Below are positions 22,119-34,300 of a stretch of 64,000 bases of DNA, piece after piece (the first letter of the stretch is position 1; each line of letters starts with the position of its first letter). Under the pieces are notes generated by a model. It saw only the letters and a program-made list of their open reading frames with translations, was not told the origin of the DNA and made no database searches. Source of the stretch: Meghimatium bilineatum (taxonomy: Eukaryota > Mollusca > Gastropoda > Stylommatophora > Philomycidae); contig CM067317.1 in the NCBI GenBank assembly GCA_034231615.1, positions 44,338,652 through 44,402,651 of the forward strand, given 5' to 3'. A program made the translations under genes and the position numbers.

Positions 22119-23110
22119 TGTTGATATATCAATCTGCAACAATTGTGCGCTATTGACACAAGCAAATCGAAGATTAAAAATAACATTAGTAATCCTTGCT
22201 CCCAATGACTGTTCTACTACTTCTGTGATCTTCCATTCCTGGTCGATTGGCTAGTATGTGCATGGGAGAGTTGACACTTGCTACTTAATGTTGAAGTGTA
22301 GAGCTGCGCTCAACGAGTTCATAGACAATAAACTCCTGTGAACTTAGCGGTAATCATCCTTCCAAAGTGACGATATCAATCTTTTTCCAAGCTTTTCATT
22401 AGTACTTTGTGTATACTTTGTTTTGACAACCAATGAAAATCATGGGGAAGATCAAATTGCGTCACTGTAGTAGAAGGATTATTCCCGATGAGTCCAAATA
22501 GCTGTGTTTACCAGGGACTCGGTTCATCTGTCACAATTCTTTTTTTCATTTTAGTTCGAAATCAGTCTGGATGTAGAAAAAACTATTTCAGTCATTATGT
22601 TTGTTGTTTTATTTTTTTTTAATATGTTTTTTTGTTTATTAATTATTATTTTTCCCAATCCCCAGGAATAACGAGCGATTATGATCATTTTCCATGAAAT
22701 GGGGAGTGGGATCATCAGAGCTTTCTTTCATCTCTAGGGGTTGCCCATAAATTACGTCAACAATTTTGTGAAACAAAATTTCCCCTATCCGACCCCCCGG
22801 TCAACAGACTGTCAAGAAAATGAATTCGTGAACCCCTCCACCTGCTTCATTATGTTTATACACATTTAAAAGACCTAAAGCATTATTTCAGAAAAAAGGA
22901 CATCAAAACTACATGATTTCTTTTCAGATTATTCAGACAAACAAAACAGGATTCAAAAAATATTATATATATATATATCTATACAGCGATCTCTTTTTGC
23001 CTTTCGACGTCAGGTGAAGAAGAATTCTCTGAAGATGGCCCTTGCATGCGCTATATATATATATATATCTCGAGGTATTTGTTGTCTCCCTTATTTCGGT
23101 GGTCCAAAGC
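22119..23110. other. No gene; MITE end and AT microsatellites
   Basis: A MITE end matching those at 8153 and 51465 lies at 22737-22772 (CCCATAAATTACGTCAACAA). Two (TA)n runs at 22962-22977 and 23051-23071 flank a 75-bp segment. There is no coding evidence. Confidence 0.5.
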
Positions 23111-23119
23111 TTTCGTAGT

Positions 23120-23360
23120 CTATCCCTAGGTCTAATTGTATCTGCTGTTTCTTAATGTACCTAGTATCGGTGCTGCACCAGCTTTTTTCCTGTCATCGTT
23201 CTTTATTCTGTCTCTTAGCGATATTCCTAAGATTATGCGGAAACATGCCATTTTGGTTGTCACGAGTTTGATTTTGTCTTGCGCTGTCGTTGTCCAAGTT
23301 TGACATTGGTAGCACAGTGTTGGTACAATAATTGTCTTGAACAATGTCATTTTGCTGTTT
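23120..23360 (-). mobile_element. LINE C-terminal remnant
   Basis: A 72-codon - strand frame reads TLFKTIIVPTLCYQCQTWTT then TAQDKIKLVTTKMACFRIIL and GISLRDRIKND. This is the (I/L)xxPTLxYxxxxW segment of the post-RT domain of L2/RTE-like LINEs. The sequences at 59000-59270 (-) and 58430-58870 (+) belong to the same type. Confidence 0.75.
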
Positions 23361-23579
23361 AAATCTACATTTTTGTTTTTTTTAGAATTGGTGTCATCTG
23401 TCCTAGATTTGTCATCTTGTGTTTTTACATATATGTACTATTTTTATACAAGCCATTCCAATACTTGCTGTCTCCTTAATGGAAAAAATGCAGTATGACA
23501 GTTTTTCTATTGTTATAGTCTTTACAGCAGTCTCACTTATTATAGATTACCACAACCATACTTTAGAGAAAACTAGCAT

Positions 23580-23712
23580 ACAACTATGTTGTCTGTTTAG
23601 TTGCTTAACTGAGGAAGACCTGTGCTTTGTCAGAATGATTGTGGACTTTGAAGAACTTATCATCTCACAGCTAAATGGGTTGTTTAATAAGCATCATGTG
23701 TCACGAGCTTCA
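23580..23712. repeat. Dispersed repeat shared with 24140-24240 and 27690-27840
   Basis: CTGTGCTTTGTCAGAATGAT and ATCTCACAGCTAAATGGGTT recur at 27745-27812 (CTGTGCCTTTGTCAGAAAGG, AGCTTACAGCTAATGGGATT) and twice at 24140-24240. The overlapping 99-codon frame has no domain. Confidence 0.55.
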
Positions 23713-24115
23713 TTATGACCATCGTCTGCCAAAGATACTTCTCTATGGTGAGCTAGAGAAGGGTATAAAATCTCAAGGTGGCCAAAGGAAGCGCTACAAT
23801 GACTCGTTAAAGAACCCACTTAAAACATTTGAAATTGACCACGATACATGAGAAGAACTTGCACAAAATAGATCTACATGGCGTTCTAAAAAAAAAAAGA
23901 ACGCATCATCTTGTGAAAAGAAGAGAAATGCAGCAGCTCAACAGCGGAGAGCAGCTAGAAAGTCACGGATAGACCAAGATCCGTCTACAGTCGTCATTCC
24001 ATGTCCGAACTGTCCAATGACATTTACAGCTCGAATATGGCTCTTTAGCCATCTACGAACTCATAATCAAGGACATAATTAAAATTGAATTTTCAAAAGT
24101 GGATGTAACAAATGG
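23713..24115 (+). mobile_element. LINE 3' end with C2H2 finger
   Basis: Translation gives DHRLPKILLYGELEKG, then QRKRYNDSLKNPLKTFEI, ARKSRIDQDPSTVVIPCPNC and a finger CPNC..TFTAR....HLRTHNQGHN before the stop. C-terminal C2H2 fingers of this form are common in L2/CR1-like LINE proteins. It is 5'-truncated, and one stop follows DHDT. Copies of the same family are at 9480 (-) and 59540 (-). Confidence 0.8.
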
Positions 24116-24855
24116 TCATCATCACTTGTGATGGACGAACAACATGAACATGTGTCAAGAGCTACCTTCTCACAGTTAAAGGGGTTATTTCGTCATCTTT
24201 ATGTGTCAAAAACTACCTTCTCACAGCTAGATGTGTTAATTCAAGGCCGTGTATTCATCTTAAGTAAGTGAATAGCTTAATTAAGCTTAAATATCTAAAA
24301 AAAAAAGATGCAGATATTTTTGGTGACGTTTATTTAAATCGTTAAAATGAAGTGAGGGATCTGTCTTTTGGCTAAATTAGTAGTACCAAACGTCATACGG
24401 AGGTGGGGGCTAACCCTCCCTACTATACAGACTTGGGTAACTTCATCATCAGAGTGCATATTATTTGACTTGTTCTTGGAGAAACTCAAAACTTACGAAT
24501 GTTCCAGAATGCTCTGAAGGTCGATACTAGAGCTGTTGATGAACATGAGTGGGAAAGATTACTGAAGAGTCCGCGACGCGTGGGAAATATTATGACATAC
24601 CTGTGGAAGATAATTATATAGAACATTAATAATTAATTCTTACGATTTCAAATATGGAACGGCTAACAGCAGTATTGGGTCGACATGTATCATCTATACA
24701 TTGATTTGGCAGTACAGTAATTATGCACACTTGTGTTGTAAGTTTCATAATGCTTCCAGTCGATATAATGGGGATAGTGGATGTCGATCAGAAGTAGAAA
24801 CAGGCCATGTCCACTTGATTTTACAACCATGGATTATATAACAAGGATCTTAGGG
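24116..24855. other. No gene recognised
   Basis: Contains two further pieces of the 23580 repeat (24140-24240). The stretch at 24480-24600 can be read as a short open segment (VDEHEWERLLKSPRRVGN), but I recognise no family. Confidence 0.4.
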
Positions 24856-25115
24856 ACAGGTCCGTAGATAAGGGGGGGGGGTTTAGTATTTAGTATGTTC
24901 AACCACCCCCCTTATCACATTGGAATGTGACTTTTAGTTCTATGAACTTTGCCAAAAGACAAATCCCCCACCCTCATAACGCTTTTTCCACAAAAAGGTC
25001 AGCAATATTTTCACAAAATAGACAAACTGAAACACAACAAACGAATGGCCTTTTTTATTATTATTTTTAGGCATCCCTTCCCCTTGAGGGAACATATCTA
25101 CGTCCCTGCTTCCTA
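24856..25115. mobile_element. hAT-like MITE, copy 1
   Basis: The ends CAGGTCCGTAGATA (24856) and TATCTACGTCCCTG (about 25095-25108) are inverted repeats of a CAGGGACGTAGATA type, which suits hAT-type non-autonomous elements. The interior has a G-run, a CCACCCCCCTTATCACATT segment and ATGTGACTTTTAGTTCTATG, all shared with 29797-30030. I see no convincing 8-bp duplication. Confidence 0.6.
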
Positions 25116-25264
25116 ACACACGCATTCCTCAAGGCGTACATCATCCTCTGCACGGATATATTAAAGGAATAAAAGAAAGAACAGCTTAAAGAGGAAATAC
25201 TCGGATGGATCATACGGCGGATATTATACAATTGTTATATACACTTAACTATTAGGAATCTAAA

Positions 25265-25660
25265 TTTTTCCAGTGGGAACATATGGTTGTGAGACGTGGG
25301 CAATGACATCTGCAATAGAAAAGAAAATATCGGAATTCGAAAATAAATCCTATAAAGAGATTATAAGAATATATTGAAGAGAAAGACGAACCAACGTAGA
25401 AGTCCGCAAAGATCTGAAAATAGAAGAATTCTCATAACTATTTTTATTTTAAACCCAAGCTAACATATTTCGGATATATAAAAGAGAAATTTAGAAAGAT
25501 TAATCATGAAGATTAAAGTTCCAAGAATAGAGGGAAAAGGAGACCAAAAATAAGATGGACATGATATCGAAGACTTTCTGAACATGACCACTAGAAGAGG
25601 CTGGACAACTTTGACAGAGCTGAGAGACGTATAGAGAGTGGTAATGATGACAGCGTTCTG
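25265..25660 (+). mobile_element. LINE C-terminal remnant
   Basis: Translation reads VGTYGCETWAMTSAIEKKIS, then EFENKSYKEIIRIY, stop, RERRTNVEVRKDLKIEEFS. This is the YGCETW...RTNVEV signature of the post-RT domain of L2/RTE-like LINEs. It is disrupted afterwards by frameshifts. Confidence 0.75.
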
Positions 25661-25799
25661 TAAAGGACACGATACATAGGCCTAGATATTCAGCTGAGAG
25701 TCCTGGTGCAGAATATGTGATAGTTCCATTTATATTACACTTTTGCAAAGAATGTCGGCTATGGAGCCTTTATATGATGGTGGCAAATGTTTAAGATCT

Positions 25800-27207
25800 A
25801 TAAGAAAAATTGGATAGAATCCAGAATGTAGCAATTCGTATCATATTTGGGTGCACAAGCGACACATCGACAAGAGCTATGCTATACCTACTTGACTGTC
25901 CAACAGCTGAGCACAGATTACAGTATTGTCGTGCACCGGTGTAACTTCAAATACATGCAGATAAGGAACACCCGATGCATCCCGAAATACAGAAAGTTAA
26001 AGGTAGCAGACTCAAGAGAGGGAGGTCGTGGGTGGGACGTGGTGAGGATGTCATACAAAGTGTGTGCAGATTGCAGGATATGGCAGCAGGTGCGGAATTT
26101 ATAAGTCTACCCACAAATTTCGAAACGTGTTTGAGAGTAGTAATATCACTTAGCAGGGAATGCAGAGAATGGTGTCACACAGTTGTGGAGAAAGAAGTGC
26201 AGGCTTTGGTCAGTGAGAATACCAAAGAGGGGGATGTGATTATATACACTGAGGGATCTGTGATTAAATATGTTCACATTGCTTGGGCCTTCACAGCTCA
26301 GTACGTAGGTTAAACGATCAGAGAGGAGAGTGGTGCCTTTGCGGTCACTGCGAGTAGCATGACCATGGAGACTATGGCGCTGATCAGGGCATTTGAGTGG
26401 GTATATACACAGAAGGTAACGCAGGTCTGCATCTTGGGTGACTCTATGAGTATGATTAGGAAGGTACAAGTGAGTCTCGCTCGCGAACAGTGAATTAAGG
26501 CCTTGAGAAAGGCGAGGCTGAAAATGATTACAATTATTTTCGTGTCGGGACATGTGGGCGTTCGAAGCAATGAAAGAGCGGATCAACTGACGTCATGTGC
26601 GATTGTGGCACAGGGTGATGGGACAATGTATCGCGCTAACGTTTTGAACTCCTTAAGAGATATAGCACGGAAGAGTAAGACTAATGTGGATGATGATTCC
26701 TTTTCAATGACCAGGATTAAAGATCAGGGATCGCCCGTGTGTTGCCGGGGCCCGAAAGTGGAGCAAAGAATAGCAACACTGTTTACCTTCCACGCATATT
26801 GTAAAAGGCGACTAAGGAGGTTATGGGATGGAGTTGGCTGTCCCATCCCATATAGGGTCAATGACCCAAAGCCATGCTGAAGTCGGATGTGTCAGGCCGA
26901 CAGGCGCAGATATCGCAGCAATGCTGTAAACCATGACACAACTCTTATCGTTCTTCCGACTACACCCGTCTAATCTGCAGGAGTTTGAGAACGAACGCAG
27001 AAGAAGAAGAAGATCAGGGATTGAAATGCGGTGTTGCTAGAAGTGAACATTTTGGAGGGCACAGAAGAATGATGGTCAACCAGCATAGGACCGGTACTGT
27101 CAGCAGAAGTGCAATGGCGGATACACTCAAGGAGAGATCGGAGCAACTATGGACGTGTCCAGTTTGCAGTGATGATGATCCAACGACTAGCCAACTAACT
27201 AATTAAG
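25800..27207 (+). mobile_element. RNase H LINE remnant split by a SINE
   Basis: Starts with the post-RT segment LDRIQNVAIRIIFGCTSDTS and LLDCPTAEHRLQY. It then enters an RNase H domain: GDVIIYTEGSV (Asp replaced by Glu), METMALIRAFEWV, VCILGDSMSMI and FVSGHVGVRSNERADQL. A SINE interrupts the frame at 26732-27009. The host resumes with LKCGVARSEHFGGHRRMMVN and ends EQLWTCPVCSDDD. Removing the SINE and one duplication copy restores the frame across the join. Several stops show it is long dead. The family differs from the element at 3613, because the region after RNase H ends in a CPVC motif. Confidence 0.8.
26732..27009 (+). mobile_element. SINE-like family 2, reference copy with TSD
   Basis: A 278-bp insertion with a perfect 12-bp duplication AAGATCAGGGAT at 26720-26731 and 27010-27021. 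The 5' half contains GGAGCAAAGAATAGCAACAC and AAGGCGACTAAGGAGG. The middle has GAGTTGGCTGTCCCATCCCA. The 3' half has GGATGTGTCAGGC, GCAGATATCGCAGC and GCTGTAAACCATGACACAAC. It ends GGAGTTTGAGAACGAACGCA with a (GAA)n tail. Truncated copies are at 29480, 30366 (-), 38847 (-), 49385 and 63700. Confidence 0.85.
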
Positions 27208-27244
27208 AATTTCTCAGAGGGAGATGTAATAAACACCGATAAAT

Positions 27245-27550
27245 CATCCGTGTGGCAACCAGGGGATGTACTTCTAGCTAGTTCATGGTACGAAGAATAT
27301 GGTCACTGCCTTTATTTCAAGAATGTCGTAGAAGGCGACTAATACAATGTGGGATAGGTTGACAATCTGTCATGTGTGAAAAAAAATCGTAACATCTTGT
27401 CTCAATTTCGTATTGTTGTCTTGTATCAAATAATCTCCTTGGATGACGGGTCAGCGGAGGCTGCATATTTGTCCTTTTGTGGCAGTGTCCTAGTTGACGG
27501 GGAATGCTAGATGTGCCATCACTGCGGATTGGTCATCAAATCTGACAGAA
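27245..27550 (+). mobile_element. SINE-like family 3 copy
   Basis: Shares with 52790-53020 (-) and 60745-61015 (+) the order GGACTTCTAGTTCA, GTCGTAGAAGGCGACTAA, TTGACAATCTGTCAT, CTTGTCTCAATTTC and GGTCAGCGGA, then a GGGAATGCTAG end. Its 5' half, with AAGAATA and GGCGACTAA, is also found in family 2. No A-rich tail or clear duplication remains. Confidence 0.65.
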
Positions 27551-27689
27551 GAATGATCGAAATTGTTGGTCCAGAAATGTGTGAATTTCTCCTGGCAGAA
27601 CGTGGTAAGTCTGGTATACTGGTCACTGGAACGTCTCCCTTAGGGGCTAAAAATTCATCTACAAACAAATCCCTCTGACACAACCATGC

Positions 27690-27840
27690 CCATTTGAGGT
27701 AACCTTATATCAGTCCAAGTGTCGGCTCAATTACACAACTAAGAAGAACCTGTGCCTTTGTCAGAAAGGTTATGGGCTATCAAGAGCTACCAGCTTACAG
27801 CTAATGGGATTATATTATTTCATCATAATCAGAGAGCTAT
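27690..27840. repeat. Dispersed repeat related to 23580
   Basis: Carries CTGTGCCTTTGTCAGAAAGG and GAGCTACCAGCTTACAGCTA as in the copies near 23600 and 24150. The preceding AACCTTATATCAGTCCAAGT also resembles 19789-19810. Confidence 0.5.
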
Positions 27841-28079
27841 GCATGCATTTCGTTTAGATCATCCTAGCGGGCAGAAAAATAACGACTCGGTAGATTTTTA
27901 CCGAATGCTGTTTTTTTCCCCAACTATTACTACTGCTCTAGACAATTGTTGCTCGTTGATCACATGATGATGATGGCTATTTGTCCCTACTCTTTACGAC
28001 ATTCATTTAGAGTTGTGTCTTCGTTTATGAGTTTGTAGATTACTAATAAGCCCTATACTATTATTAGCCTACTTGCTCT

Positions 28080-28085
28080 CTCCCC

Positions 28086-28122
<37 letters not shown>

Positions 28123-28136
28123 GCTCTCTCTCTCTT
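28080..28136. repeat. CT microsatellite
   Basis: About 28 CT dinucleotides with a few interruptions, 135 bp upstream of the POGLUT1 start codon. It could lie in the promoter or 5' UTR, but no TSS can be read from sequence. Confidence 0.9.
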
Positions 28137-28269
28137 CCGTAAGTTAAATAATAATAAATACGTTTCCGATAAAATAGTCTGCGAATTGATATATGTATGA
28201 AGCTAGTTTACTGCTAAAGTGTACATCACAACTAAATATGAGCAGTCTATTTTGATTCGGACGTGGAAA

Positions 28270-28390
28270 ATGATCGTATGGTTTAAATTAAGACTGTCAC
28301 ATATTCTTTTGGTGTCGTATGTGCTCTTCATCTTTCACAAACATTCTGTATGGAGCCACGGAGACCACGAAAAAGCAAAATATACTAAAG
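28270..28390 (+). CDS. POGLUT1: POGLUT1 exon 1 (signal peptide)
   Basis: Starts at the ATG of [20 protein letters not shown], a signal peptide with a hydrophobic core of about 12 residues. It ends HEKAKYTK plus one base (phase 1) before GTAATT. An open frame continues upstream without an ATG, which fixes this start. The weakest-conserved exon; its assignment rests on position, phase fit with exon 2 and the signal peptide. Confidence 0.8.
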
Positions 28391-31300
28391 GTAATTTATT
28401 AGGTTGGGTAGTATAGTATGGATATATAGAAAACTGAAATGGACAGAGACATTTGAATTTAAGACAACAATGAAATAACATGATAAGTTTCAATTACCAA
28501 CTCAATTGCAACAACTATAGGGCCTATACTGTACGTCATACTAAAGACATGATGTACAATGTAGAGGAAAACCTACAAAAAATAAGAATATGGAATTTAA
28601 AGAGAAAGACCATGGTCATGGATTTGAATTAGATGTGTCGGTAAATTTCTAGTATAGGCTAATCTATAGATCTCAACTGCGCTATAAATAGCACACTGTT
28701 TACATTTTCAACTGGCCGACGTCACAGATTTCCACTTAACAACATATCGATGGATGCCTTGATGTCACATATCCCGATAACAGATGAGAATTTCTGAGAA
28801 ATACGCAAATTCCAAATACTATTTATATAACCCTAATTCTAAAGGGTTCTTCATACCATTCTTCAATCTAAGCAGTTTTTATTATCAAAAATTGTAGTCT
28901 GTGTTGGGAGATATGCCATCACAACATCTATCAATGTGATTGGTGTTACACAGAAACCCCCAACAACGGCTAGTTAAAATTGTAAAGAGTGTACATCTAA
29001 CCCTAATTCTAACCATATTGTTAAGAATGATGAAACGCTTACCTTATTCATCATTTCCTAGTGGATAAACTTCTTTAATTCCACACAAGAGCGGAACACA
29101 TATATTCCCACTATCATGTAACTTTATAAAGAAACTTAGATTGCAACTGACAGTGCTTGCCATGATGCCGCGTCTGCTAACGGATACCAGAGCACATGCC
29201 TAGATGAAATATCCATCTCTGAAAACAGACAAGACTGTACACAATTATTTTCTTTTCCAATGATTTCTAATGTGTGCTCATTATTTTTGTGCGCTACACA
29301 CTGAGAGAACCAACACAAAATATTTAAAAAAATAAATAATACCTAAATAAAAATCTATAAAATTATGCAATTTGCATGCCTTACACTGCAAAGGTCAGGT
29401 AATACCTCAAAACTAGAACAAAGGTCACTGTGGAGACCAATACTAGAAATGTGTAAAAGTCAAAAGAATCAGGTATCTCAACTAAGCTGTAAACCATGAA
29501 ACTACACATTCTTTTTTTTTTACTACATCTTGCTAATCTGCAGGAGCTTGAGAACGAGCACAGAAGAAAAATAAAGTGATATATATTAGATAAGGAAGCT
29601 TCAAATAGATATTTTAATTTGTGATACAGATATCAGGGCCATTGACTTAGGCCTATAAGTTGGCAGTTTTGTTAACAAGTATGTAATTGTGATTTCACAG
29701 TGCAGAATGTAAACTGTCACATTTTTGAAACCATTAACCTAATCATTCAGCCAAGCACTTCACTGAGAGAATAAATAAATCTAGATAAGAATGCTGCATT
29801 TAAATAAGGGAGGGGTTTCGTGAGTTCAAACTCTCTCCTTAACAAATCTGAACATGACTTTTAGTACTAGAAACTTAGCCAAAAAGTATGTAAAAATCCC
29901 CCCCTTACCGATTTTTTACAAAGGTCTTCAAATTTAGGGTTGTCATGTAGTGAACACGAAAACGAACAAATGACTTTTTTTTAGGTAAAACAACCTCCTT
30001 AAAGTAATCATATCTACGACTCTGATTCTGCACATTTATTAAAAACCTGTATTCCCAATGCAGCTTAAATTGATAATTTATATGATTAGAATTCTGATCC
30101 AGCTAATCAAAATGCAGAGATAACAATACTCAAACTTAATAGTTGTGTGATGTCCTTGAGAAGTTGCAGAAGAAAAGCTCAAACAATATACCCCAGTAGT
30201 TGTAAAAGTATCCCTTTTAAAGGAGAATACTGATTGAAAGTTGGTACACACATTCTATATTGTGCAGCCAGTTGGGCTGACAAAGTTAGAATAGTGTTTA
30301 TCACTTGCATGTGTGTCTATTCTAAAGCTCATGTTTATTAGTGTAATGTCATCAAGATAATGAAAATGTGTTGTGGCATGGTTTACAGCTTGCATATGAT
30401 ATCTGCACCTTTCAGCCTGACATCTGACTTCAGCATGACATCTTCTTTATATCTCTTTGACTTTCTATGGATTAGGTAGCCAACTTCATGCCAATCCCAC
30501 CTTAGCCACCTCTTTCAACACAGTGTTGTTATTCTTTACTTACCTTAATATCCCCATCATCATGAGTAAGGATTAAGGTAAGCTGAGTTATGAACCAGAG
30601 TCGTAGCACACGATGTCTTGGTGGTACACTCTGCTAGACTGTAACCTGCCCATCGTATAATGTTACTCTCCCACTTGCATCTCTGCCTACCTCTTGCTCA
30701 CTTCCCTTTGACTTTACTCTCAAGTAAGGTCTTCAATAAGGTGCCATGTCTTTTAATGTGTCCAAAGTATTTTATTTGCCTGATCTTTATTTCTCTTGGT
30801 AGTTCTTTCTTCATATTAAGTGTCTTAAGCACCTCTTTATTTGTTTTCTTCTCTTTTTATGATGTTCTCCCTATTCTTCTATATACCCACATCTCAAAGG
30901 CATCACTTTTGTCTTCTAATTGTTTATTTAGTATCCATGTTTCTGAGCCATACATTAATATGGAATAGATGTAGCATTTTATAATTCTCATTTTTAACTT
31001 GTTTGTAATTTGTTTAGATATTAATAATTTCCTCATGTCATTGAAGGTACTTTTAGCCATTCCTATTCTCCTTTTAACTTCTGTTTCACATCTGCCATCA
31101 TTTGTGACTATGTGTCCAAGATATTGATACTGTTTTACTTGTTGTAGTTTCTCTCCCTGTATGTTTATGTTTACCTCCTGTTCTTGCAGTCTTATTTATT
31201 ATTGAGACATACTCACTACATGGTCACATAGCTGGACAGTCATAACATACAAATACACATAATGTCCAGCTTTATATTGATCATATATATTTATATAATT

Positions 31301-34300
31301 TTACTTATAATAAATTAGTAAATCATGTCACAGATATATCTGTCTTGCATATTGTTGCCAGCATACCAGTGGTCTCACTACAAGGAACTAATTGATAATG
31401 CTGTGGCAGATTATCATGACTGTTCTAATGATGACTGTGCCTGCTTCACAAGGTAAATCAAGTGTTACAATATCAGTGTTGATTATGTTCCATCTAAGGA
31501 CAAGTTGATATTTAACCTTTAGCAAGCCAGATTTAAAAATACGAAACGTATCCCTGCCACCGGATTCTTTTTTGAAAATTTGCATTATTGATGGTGACTG
31601 TTTTGAAAATGTGATAATTTTTTGGTTGTTAGAGATATTTAAATAATATTTGCACATATAAATAAAGAATTGAATTATGCATATATTGGTGTAATTTATG
31701 TACGTGTGTGTGTGATACCAGACGTATGAGAAAGTGGTAAAAACGTTTTTCACAAAAAACATATATTTTATAACAAATAAAGAGGAAAAAAATAAGAAGA
31801 AAAAATAACTTACCTTACATTTCGAATTCCTTGGCATCACTGTAAACTAAATCACGCAAATCTGTTGTATTTATGTTCTTTCACTGCGAAATTATCAAAA
31901 TATAGCCGGGGGAACTGTATAAAACATGTAGATTTGCAGTAAAATCGTTCTTTGAGCTTAGGCCTAGAGTTATTTTTTCTGCCACATCAAAATATTCTAT
32001 ATCAAACGTACAAGTCCCCAAACCAACACGGCATTCTGTATATTCACTGCTGTGAAACTAAATAACCTAATAATCCATGATTCAAGCCACGATTCAATGT
32101 TATTTTATTCGAAATACGATGAAATAAAGGTCTATAAAACCGATCCATCATCATGGCATCGTACCGGTGTACAGATGTGGTCAGATTAATTGCTCTTAAA
32201 CTTTTACGAATAGCTAGCCATTTTCAAAAACGATCATTTCGGAAGTGGGGGATGTACCGGCTTCGATTGCGCATGTCCCCAGCTATGTGCACGGGCTGTG
32301 GTACATGTAAATCTCACGATAATCTCGCTGGGTGGGACGGCCCGCCATCAGCGCGCGCGGCCATTTTGTTTTTCGGCGGCTGCGATTGATATAGGCTCGG
32401 TGAAGGTTAAGTCAAGTTTGAAGTATGTTTTTTTAAATTATTCTTTGGTATTATTGATGATGTTTCTCCTTCGCAAGCGAAGATGAACATGGCATGAAAA
32501 ACAATAAATACGATGAAAAAATAAATAAATAAATAATAATAAAATGGTAATTGTCTAATTTGGTTTGTGAGTTCGTAGATGTCCGATGAGTTCGATTCGT
32601 GCATGGAAAGTTCTATTGCAGTGCATGTAGGAGTGCTGAAGGTTTGGGGTAGGAGAATTTTCGGATTTGTCCTTCCGCTTTTTGTGCTTGTGGATTGCCA
32701 ACAGTGTTCTTTCTTTTTCAAATTTTGTGATGCCAGCAGTGATCTGAGTGTGCCAGGCTGAGCGATCAAGTGCTGTAGTCTCCCAGGAGCTAGGATCGAT
32801 GCTGCAGTGCTTGAGAGAGTTTTTATGTGATCCTTGAAGAGCTTTTTCTGCCCTCCGCCTGAATGTTTACCTTCACACAGCTCCCCATAGAATAATCTCT
32901 TTGGAAGGTGCTTGTCTGGCATACGGACGATGTGGCCAGTCCAGCGGAGTTGGGACCTAGTCAGCAGTGCATGGATGCTTTGCATACATGACTTCTGAAG
33001 GATTTCCGTGTCTGGTACTCGATCCTGCCAACGTACTCCCATGAGGTTTCGTAGGCACTGAAGGTGAAAAGAGTTAAGCTGTCGAGGGTGTCTCACATAG
33101 ACAGTCCAGCAGTGTTGGTAGAACCACTGCACTGTACACACTGATCCAGATGTTGGCACGAAGGCTCCCGAATGCTGCACTGGCTTGAGCAATATGCAGG
33201 GCAACATCCTTGTCAATAGTCGCAGTTTGTGATAGGGTGCTGCCGAGATATACAAACTTATTGGCAGTATTAAGTTTTTGTCCCTTTACTGTGATCACTG
33301 GTTCTGTGTAGGGGACACCTGGCGCTGGTTGATACATTATAAAGTCTTCATGGTGCTGATGGTGAGACCGAACGCATCACAGGCCAAAGAGAAAAGAAGG
33401 CTGGTTGTACTACTAACATCAAAACTTCTTCTTATGGTCCATGCCATGTGGCATTGGTTATCATCTATTTCCACAGCATTCTATTTCATGTGCTGTCAAT
33501 TATTTATGATACCAATGTTCTCCTATGCCACAATTCTAGGTTGTCAAGATCTTCTCTCTTGGTCTTCTCCTACCCCTCTTGCTCTTCAACTTGTCTGTTG
33601 TTACAATGTGTTCAATCTTTCCTCTTCTGATACAAAAAGTGTGGATTGTCTCTTTCTGTTGCAAGTAAGCAGCTCCCTATTTGAATTAACTTCGTTCAAG
33701 ATATCTTCATTACTCTTTTTATCTATCTATGTAGTTCTTAACATTCGTCTATAAAACCACATCTCTGCTGCCTCAGTACTAAAAATAAGAACTAAACAAT
33801 TTTTCTATATTAATGTATTGCACAGAAGCATGGATAATGTATGAACAGATAAAAGATAGAATTGATGCTTTTTAGGTGTGGATTCATTCATTCATTTTCC
33901 TTTTGCGCTGAAGTTAGCACATAGGGCAGAGGTCAGATCTCTCCAATTCTGTCTGTTCAAAGCTATTCTGTGCAGTTCTTGAATAGTATGAATATTGGTT
34001 GTTTTACTTTCTCTAAGTATTGTTCTTCTGAGTGTTTCTTTTGGTCTACCCCTTGCTCTTTTTAGGTGTGGATGGCAAAGGAAATTATGACAGATATGAA
34101 ACAGAAGCTGAAAGGAGAATAGAAATGGCTAAAAGTACTTTCAATGACATGAGGAAAATATTAACATCTAAATTAATTAGAAACAAGCTAAAAATGAGAA
34201 TTATAACTACTACATCTATTCTATATTAATGTATGGCTCAGAGACATGGACATTAAACAAACAATTAGAAGACAGAATTGATACCTTTAAGATGTGGATA

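Noticed and set aside
23419..23718. A 99-codon frame with a hydrophobic stretch
   Set aside because: Its second half is part of a dispersed non-coding repeat also found at 24140 and 27690.
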